From NCBI GenBank assembly GCA_900546215.1, contig URCD01000082.1, positions 1-10,906 of the forward strand: DNA of 10,906 nt. The letters are read 5' to 3'. Positions 6,883 through 10,906 of the stretch are shown piece after piece. The notes beneath the pieces are model-generated. The model saw only the letters and a list, made by a program, of their open reading frames with translations, was not told the DNA's origin and did not search any database. Position 1 is the stretch's first letter, and each line of letters starts with the position of its first letter. Origin of the DNA: an uncultured Eubacteriales bacterium (GTDB lineage Bacteria; Bacillota; Clostridia; Lachnospirales; Anaerotignaceae). The position numbers and the translations under genes were made by a program.

Positions 6883-7824
6883 ATGAAAAGAATACCAGTT
6901 ATTCTTGACGGCGACCCTGGACATGATGACGCAATAGCATGGGTGCTGGCTAACGCCAGCCCCATGCTTGATATTAAGGCGGTTACATCTGTCTGCGGTA
7001 ACCAGACAATGGAGAAAACAACTTATAATACACTTCGTATCTGTACTCTTATCGGACTTAATGTTCCGGTAGCTAAAGGCAGGATAAAGCCTCTTTTAAA
7101 GGAGCCGATGGTTGCCCCAAATGTTCATGGACAGTCTGGCCTTGACGGGCCTAAGCTTCCTGAACCGGCATTTGAAGTGTCTGATATGGACGCTGTTACC
7201 CTTATGGCTAAAATAATTGAAGAAAGCGACGAACCAATAACTTTGGTCCCAACAGGTCCATTAACAAATATTGCTTCTCTTTTTTTGGCTCATCCGGAGC
7301 TTAAGAGCAAAATCGAACATATATACATAATGGGCGGCGGAATACATCACGGAAACTGGGCTCCTGCAGCCGAGTTTAATATTCAGGTTGACCCTGAAGC
7401 TGCTGACATAGTATTTAGAGGCGGAGTACCTATAACAATGGCAGGTCTAGACGTAACGGAAAAGGCGCAGATTTATCCAGAAGAATTTGAAATAATGAGA
7501 AACTTAGGCAATCCTGTTGCAAAAACTGTGGCTGAGTGGTTTGATTTCTTTTTCCAATATCATAAGTCAAAAGGATATCGGGGAGCAGCAGTACATGATG
7601 CAGTTGCAGTAGCCGCTATAACTAACCCGGAGATATTTGAAGTGAAAGATATGTATGTGGAGGTAGAAACAGAAGGGGATTACTGCCCCGGTGCAACTAT
7701 CGGAGATATAAAAAATAGATATGAAAAAGAACCAAACGTCCATGTATTGTGGAATCTTGACAGAGACGCGTTTGCTAAGATCCTGATAAACGCCTGTGCA
7801 AGCTACGGGGAGGTGGCTAAATAA
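6883..7824 (+). CDS. iunH: Ribonucleoside hydrolase (IunH/RihA family)
   Basis: A 313-residue enzyme of the inosine-uridine preferring nucleoside hydrolase family, which hydrolyses the N-glycosidic bond of ribonucleosides to base and ribose. The calcium-binding aspartate cluster is LDGDPGHDD (D9, D11, D15, D16). NVHGQSGLDG follows, resembling E. coli RihA, then PTGPLTN, the MGGGIHHGNWAPAAEFN ribose-binding stretch with DPEA, and VHDAV late in the protein, supplying the histidine-aspartate pair. Length and motif order are complete, so it should be active. It follows the permeases directly and overlaps the second hydrolase by one base (TAATG). The RihA resemblance suggests pyrimidine or mixed ribonucleosides, but specificity within this family is not reliably read from sequence. 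The protein is cytoplasmic; no signal peptide is visible. Confidence 0.9.
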   Translation: MKRIPVILDGDPGHDDAIAWVLANASPMLDIKAVTSVCGNQTMEKTTYNTLRICTLIGLNVPVAKGRIKPLLKEPMVAPNVHGQSGLDGPKLPEPAFEVSDMDAVTLMAKIIEESDEPITLVPTGPLTNIASLFLAHPELKSKIEHIYIMGGGIHHGNWAPAAEFNIQVDPEAADIVFRGGVPITMAGLDVTEKAQIYPEEFEIMRNLGNPVAKTVAEWFDFFFQYHKSKGYRGAAVHDAVAVAAITNPEIFEVKDMYVEVETEGDYCPGATIGDIKNRYEKEPNVHVLWNLDRDAFAKILINACASYGEVAK

Positions 7825-8740
7825 TGATACCTGTTTTTATTGACTGTGATCCGGGAGCAGATGATATTATAGCTCTTCTCCTTGCAGCGAATATGCCAGA
7901 GATAGATATAGTGGGAATTGGAGCGGTTTGCGGAAATGTTGAGTGTGATAAAACTTTCGTTAACGCGCAGAAGACGGTTGGAGTTATAGAAAAGAAAATT
8001 CCTGTATATAAGGGCGCTGACACACCTTTAATGCGTGAGCTTGTTACAGGAAAGTATGTCCATGGAGAAGATGGCATGGGAGGCCTTGCATCGTCAGTAG
8101 AAATGCCTGATATAATTCCAGAAAAGGAAAAAGCATGGGATGCTTTGTACCGAGAGGCTAAAAAGTATAATGGTGAGCTGGTTCTAGTTGCTGTTGGGCC
8201 TATGACTAACATTGCAATAGCGCTTGCAAAGTACAAAGAGCTTCCATCACTTCTCAAGAAAATTGTTATTATGGGAGGAGCCGCCGCGTATGGAAATATT
8301 ACTCCCGCCGCTGAATTCAATATATATGTTGACCCTGAAGCCGCTGAAATGCTTTTCAAATGCGGAACGCCGATATATATGTTTGGACTTGATGTAACTG
8401 AAAAGGCTGTCCTTCTGCCAAACGAAGTAGAGGAAATAGGCAAGATGAATTCGAAACAGGCAAAGTTCTGCTATAGTATATTGAAAAATACAATGAAGTT
8501 TTATCTTGACCATGGCCAAGAGGGAAACTGTATGCATGACCCGTGTGCGGTGATGTATCTAGCTTATCAGGTAAAAAAGCCGGTGTATGTGTTGAGACAA
8601 AGGGAAGAATAACAAGAGGAAAAACTGTATGCGATTTGTATACGGACGTTAAATTCCCATTCCAAAATACATATGTTATGACAGATGTTAACAGGGAAGA
8701 ATTTGTAAATAAAGTATTAGAGCTAATAGGCAGGTATTAA
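7824..8740 (+). pseudogene. Second IunH-family nucleoside hydrolase, frameshifted near the C-terminus
   Basis: Frame 1 from ATG 7824 encodes 262 residues to TAA 8610-8612: IDCDPGADD at 6-14, GEDGMGG, VGPMTN, PAAEFNIYVDPEAA and MHDPC, all active-site regions of the family. After MHDPCAVMYLAYQVKK homology stops and a foreign tail (PVYVLRQREE) follows. The family's C-terminus resumes in the -1 frame: KKAGVCVETKGRITRGKT onward to TAA 8738-8740, which aligns with VETQG of E. coli RihA and VETEG of the upstream paralogue. Joined at 8579 the product would be 305 residues, close to the paralogue's 313. Between HDPC and VET this copy has 44 bases where the paralogue has 57, a net loss of 13, so a small deletion is the simplest explanation. 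The truncated 262-residue protein keeps the catalytic residues but lacks the last strand and helix; activity is doubtful. ATG 7824 has GGGGAGGTGG upstream. Confidence 0.8.
8573..8579 (+). other. Slippery heptamer A AAA AAG at the frame break
   Basis: In the zero frame the codons are GTA AAA AAG, so the heptamer A AAA AAG has exactly the phase of a -1 slippage site (the same heptamer as in E. coli dnaX). Slipping back one base here would join the two frames precisely. However, no strong downstream stem-loop or well-placed upstream Shine-Dalgarno stimulator is visible, so programmed frameshifting is possible rather than shown. Confidence 0.45.
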
Positions 8741-8773
8741 AAAAGGGGGAAGTGTGACGGACACACTTCCCTT
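8739..8773. terminator. Bidirectional intrinsic terminator between convergent genes
   Basis: A perfect 10-bp stem (GGGAAGTGTG 8747-8756 with CACACTTCCC 8762-8771, loop of 5), extendable by two G-T pairs. On the - strand it is followed after CC by six T residues (complement of 8739-8744), a good terminator for the phosphorylase gene. On the + strand the following TTATATT is weaker but should end the nucleoside operon. Confidence 0.85.
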
Positions 8774-8776
8774 ATA

Positions 8777-9523
8777 TTACTTGCCGGGTTTATCAAGCTT
8801 TACAAAGGCTTCAAGGGCAACAATTATTTCATTCTTTTCACCTGTCATAGATAGATTTTCACCATCGGCATAGCTTCCTATACTGTCTGCTGTATCTTCT
8901 CCGCAGGCAACAACATTATTAAGTATTGAGGCCGTTTTTATGCCTCTCAGCCTGCCAACGGTATATAGTGTTGACGTCTCCATGTCGCTGCCAAGAACAC
9001 CTCGTTTTGACCAGAAATCATTTATTTCGTCTTCGTTGTCAATATAAAAACTGTCGTGGCTTCTGGCAAGCCCTATATGATAGGGAAAGTTATTTTCAAT
9101 GGCTGCCTCTATGCAGTAATTAAAAAGGAATGTATCTGGAACTGCAGGATATTTAAGATCTACATAGGTCTGTGATGTCCCGTCGTCGCGGACTGATGCG
9201 TTTACAAGTACTAAGTCGCCTACCTTAACAAACGGCTGTACAGCGCCGCAGCTTCCTATTCGTATCATAGCTTTAATACCGATATTTTTAAGCTCTTCAA
9301 CCGCAATCGCAGTTGAAGCTCCACCCATGCCAGTGGATATAGCAAGTACTTTGACACCTTTATAGAATCCTGTAAGGCATTTGTATTCGCGGTTAAAGCC
9401 AAGCTCAATAACATCGTCCAGATATAAAGCTATTCTATCAACCCTTGCCGGATCGCCGGGCATGATGGCATATTTAACATTCAAATCATCACTTAATCTT
9501 ATATGCGCTTGAAGTTCATTCAT
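8777..9523 (-). CDS. Nucleoside phosphorylase, NP-I family (uridine/purine nucleoside phosphorylase-like)
   Basis: A 248-residue cytosolic enzyme of the hexameric NP-I fold, which converts nucleoside plus phosphate to base plus pentose-1-phosphate. Visible motifs: H7, the phosphate loop PGDPARV with R27, R45, STGMGG at 63-68, RIGSCGA at 88-94 (R88, S91) and DMET at 180-183, the ribose-binding element usually EMES or EMEA. The middle (ASVRDDGTS, YPAVPD) resembles E. coli Udp, whereas RIGSCGA resembles DeoD. By eye alignment the Udp uracil-binding Gln166/Arg168 correspond to Asn163/Asp165, and DeoD Asp204 corresponds to Asn203, so substrate is unresolved and no symbol is given. The ribosome binding site is CAGGAGGG (complement of 9530-9537), 6 bases before the start. 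It is transcribed toward the hydrolase operon, ends at a shared terminator and has its own divergent promoter. Confidence 0.85.
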   Translation of the reverse strand: MNELQAHIRLSDDLNVKYAIMPGDPARVDRIALYLDDVIELGFNREYKCLTGFYKGVKVLAISTGMGGASTAIAVEELKNIGIKAMIRIGSCGAVQPFVKVGDLVLVNASVRDDGTSQTYVDLKYPAVPDTFLFNYCIEAAIENNFPYHIGLARSHDSFYIDNEDEINDFWSKRGVLGSDMETSTLYTVGRLRGIKTASILNNVVACGEDTADSIGSYADGENLSMTGEKNEIIVALEAFVKLDKPGK

Positions 9524-9555
9524 ATTAATCCCTCCTGTAAACTATTGTTAACATC

Positions 9556-9584
9556 AGGATACAACAAATGTGGTTTGATATCAA
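9556..9584 (-). promoter_or_regulatory. Candidate promoter of the nucleoside phosphorylase gene
   Basis: On the - strand TTGATA (9584-9579) is followed after 17 bases by TATCCT (9561-9556), matching 5 of 6 and 4 of 6 of the sigma-A consensus. The -35 lies in the palindrome TTGATATCAA, 9575-9584. A TGTTAACA palindrome (9546-9553) lies close to the expected start site and could be an operator. Confidence 0.5.
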
Positions 9585-9593
9585 GAAGATTAA

Positions 9594-9622
9594 TTGACAA
9601 ACATTGTTAAAAAGCCGATAAT
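9594..9622 (+). promoter_or_regulatory. Promoter of the YdcZ pair and ribokinase operon
   Basis: TTGACA (9594-9599) is separated by 17 bases from GATAAT (9617-9622), 5 of 6 matches to TATAAT. The spacer contains the short inverted repeat AACATTGTT (9600-9608), placed where a repressor would block RNA polymerase. ATG 9660 follows with GGGAG at 9647-9651. Confidence 0.7.
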
Positions 9623-9659
9623 AATAGAAGCAAAAATTTAATTATTGGGAGTATAGATA

Positions 9660-10082
9660 ATGGGTATATTGTATTTGTTTTTATCGGGTATTTTTAACAG
9701 TATAATGGTATCATTTAATGGACAGCTTGGAATATATCATTCCTTGTTTGTTGTGACATTTTTTGTACATATTATTGCTGCAGTTATATTGTTTATTTAT
9801 ATACCTGTCGTACAGCATAAAAAAATAACTTTTAAGGGCGTCCCTCCGTATGTATACACAGTCGGATTGCTTGGAGTTACAATTGTAGCCGCCAGCAGCT
9901 GGTGTACAAGAACTATCGGGGCAACCGCAGTATTATCTCTTTCAGTTACAGGACAAATGGTTTGCTCAGCTATTTTTGACCATTACGGTTTTTTTGGCGT
10001 CAAGAAAATTAAGTTCAAAAAAGAGCAGATACCTGCCTATATTCTTGTAATTATAGGAATAATGCTTGTTATAAATGGCTGA
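9660..10082 (+). CDS. YdcZ/DUF606-family small membrane transporter, first of a pair
   Basis: A 140-residue, highly hydrophobic protein with about five predicted membrane segments (roughly 2-20, 28-49, 63-81, 86-108, 123-138), a half-size member of the drug/metabolite transporter superfamily of the YdcZ (DUF606) type. The TGQMVCSAIFDHYG segment at 97-110 carries the G-Q-xxx-S-xxx-D pattern that recurs in the next gene, so the two are related and probably form a heterodimer. Basic residues cluster in loops 53-59 and 114-121. The substrate of this family is unknown; the setting beside a nucleoside phosphorylase and a ribokinase-like gene suggests a base, nucleoside or pentose, as inference only. 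It begins the + strand operon from the divergent promoter region, with 12 bases to the next gene. Confidence 0.75.
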   Translation: MGILYLFLSGIFNSIMVSFNGQLGIYHSLFVVTFFVHIIAAVILFIYIPVVQHKKITFKGVPPYVYTVGLLGVTIVAASSWCTRTIGATAVLSLSVTGQMVCSAIFDHYGFFGVKKIKFKKEQIPAYILVIIGIMLVING

Positions 10083-10094
10083 GGGGGACAAAAT

Positions 10095-10553
10095 ATGATT
10101 GCTTATGTTGTTGTAGCTGTGGCGTTGGGAATTTTAAATGTTTTTAATAAAATGGTAAATGTTAAGGCATCTGAATATCTTGGAAATACAAATGGTACAT
10201 TAATTAATTATTTTGAGGCAACGATAATATCATTAATAATATTGATGTGCACCGGACATGTTAACGAACTGACTGTCGAATACATAAAAACTGTGCCTTT
10301 TTATTTGTATCTTGGAAGTATAGCCGGACTTGTAGCCCTTATTTTCCTGGTAACAGGAACGAAGAAATCTACAGTAATGGTATCAACTGTCGTGGTGCTT
10401 ATAGGACAGCTTGCTACGTCTATTGTACTTGACTGCATATTTTTTCAGGAGGACTTCAGTATTACTAAGGTTATCGGAATATTTTTTGTTATAGCGGGTA
10501 TGACATTCAGAGAAAGAATTATAAAAAAATCAGAAGAAACGGTTAGTAATTAA
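10095..10553 (+). CDS. YdcZ/DUF606-family small membrane transporter, second of a pair
   Basis: A 152-residue protein with about five predicted membrane segments (2-18, 36-53, 67-88, 93-117, 123-138) and a charged C-terminal tail (RERIIKKSEE). The segment IGQLATSIVLD at 103-113 has the same G-Q-xxx-S-xxx-D pattern as its upstream partner. Tandem, divergent half-size genes of this kind typically make two subunits that insert in opposite orientations; I infer this arrangement but cannot prove topology here. GAGGGGGA at 10081-10088 precedes ATG 10095 and overlaps the stop of the first gene, which suggests coupled translation. The kinase gene follows after 16 bases with no terminator, so all three are likely one transcript. 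Confidence 0.75.
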   Translation: MIAYVVVAVALGILNVFNKMVNVKASEYLGNTNGTLINYFEATIISLIILMCTGHVNELTVEYIKTVPFYLYLGSIAGLVALIFLVTGTKKSTVMVSTVVVLIGQLATSIVLDCIFFQEDFSITKVIGIFFVIAGMTFRERIIKKSEETVSN

Positions 10554-10569
10554 GGGGAGGGATAATAAA

Positions 10570-10906
10570 ATGAAAATATTAAATTTAGGTTCTCTTAATA
10601 TTGATTATGTATATAAGGTCGATAAATTTCTTCTTCCGGGGGAGACAAAGTCTTCACTTTCACTAAATGTCCATTGCGGTGGAAAAGGTCTTAATCAGTC
10701 AATAGCGGCTGCCAAAGCAGGAAATGAGGTTTATCATGCGGCGTTCCTTGGACACGATGGGGAAATGCTTAAAAAAGCAATGAAGGATAACGGAGTAAAC
10801 GTTGAAATGATAAAAAACCATAATGAGACAAGCGGACATGCAATAATTCAAGTTGATGAAAACGGGCAAAACTGTATCCTTCTTTACGGCGGAACTAATC
10901 AATGTC
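10570..10906 (+). CDS. rbsK: Ribokinase / PfkB-family sugar kinase (5' part, runs off the window)
   Basis: 112 codons are visible; the gene continues past the window edge. The translation starts MKILNLGSLNIDYVY, with the sugar-binding N-terminal pattern of the PfkB family, PGET at 23-26 and the signature GGKGLNQSIAAAKAG at 37-51, which in E. coli ribokinase contacts ribose. The ATP-binding GAGD motif lies beyond the window. AAGGGGAGGG immediately after the previous stop is the ribosome binding site. Ribokinase makes ribose-5-phosphate from ribose, the sugar product of the nucleoside hydrolases upstream, so the pathway context agrees; other PfkB substrates (nucleosides, deoxyribose) remain possible because the family is broad and only the N-terminal third is seen. 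Confidence 0.8.
   Translation, partial: MKILNLGSLNIDYVYKVDKFLLPGETKSSLSLNVHCGGKGLNQSIAAAKAGNEVYHAAFLGHDGEMLKKAMKDNGVNVEMIKNHNETSGHAIIQVDENGQNCILLYGGTNQC

Noticed and set aside
7817..8443. 208-codon - strand ORF opposite the second hydrolase
   Set aside because: It is antisense to a clearly homologous protein and its translation is Ser/Pro-rich with no family features; it is a shadow of the + strand gene.
8574..8579. Simple one-base homopolymer sequencing error as the whole explanation of the hydrolase frameshift
   Set aside because: Adding one A restores the frame, but the protein would still lack about four residues found in the paralogue and in E. coli RihA, so a larger deletion fits better; not excluded without reads.
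8543..8740. Separate small gene of 65 codons after the second hydrolase
   Set aside because: Its sequence from about 8573 onward is the C-terminus of the nucleoside hydrolase family in the -1 frame; the GTG start lies inside the upstream frame without its own ribosome binding site.
1..10906. Mobile element, prophage, CRISPR array or defence system
   Set aside because: No transposase, integrase, att-like direct repeats or repeat-spacer array was seen; all sizable genes have metabolic or sporulation assignments.

Overview
The window is AT-rich, uses strong AGGAGG-type ribosome binding sites, and carries the end of a sporulation sigma factor followed by a spore-cortex hydrolase. This points to an endospore-forming Firmicute, most likely a Clostridia/Lachnospiraceae-type organism; the exact lineage cannot be read from the sequence alone.

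Layout. (1) 1-1436: the 3' end of a sigE-like sigma factor and, 14 bases later, a SleL/YaaH-type LysM+GH18 protein. This is a sporulation/germination module unrelated to the rest. (2) 1437-1742: an AT-rich intergenic stretch with weak hairpins, a T-run and a very good promoter. (3) 1743-8740: a nucleoside uptake and cleavage operon on the + strand: a BMP/PnrA-type lipoprotein, an intrinsic terminator and long leader, a double-domain ATPase, two permeases, and two tandem nucleoside hydrolases. The second hydrolase is broken by a frameshift near its C-terminus. (4) 8745-8773: a bidirectional terminator, then a nucleoside phosphorylase on the - strand. (5) 9524-9659: a divergent promoter region. 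(6) 9660-10906: on the + strand, two half-size YdcZ/DUF606 membrane proteins and the start of a ribokinase-family kinase.

How it fits together (inference from families and context): the lipoprotein captures a nucleoside and the ABC transporter imports it. The hydrolases split it to base and ribose, or the phosphorylase splits it to base and pentose-1-phosphate. The ribokinase-like enzyme would phosphorylate free ribose. The paired YdcZ proteins are a membrane component of unknown substrate in a nucleoside/ribose setting.

Most of the window is recognisable metabolism, and I see no clear evidence of a wholly new system, mobile element, CRISPR array or RNA gene. The points most worth a second look are the disrupted second hydrolase (net loss of 13 bases relative to its own neighbour, with a slippery A AAA AAG heptamer at the break), the roughly 390-base leader before the ATPase with a 13-bp perfect inverted repeat and a repeated decamer, and the split YdcZ pair beside a ribokinase.
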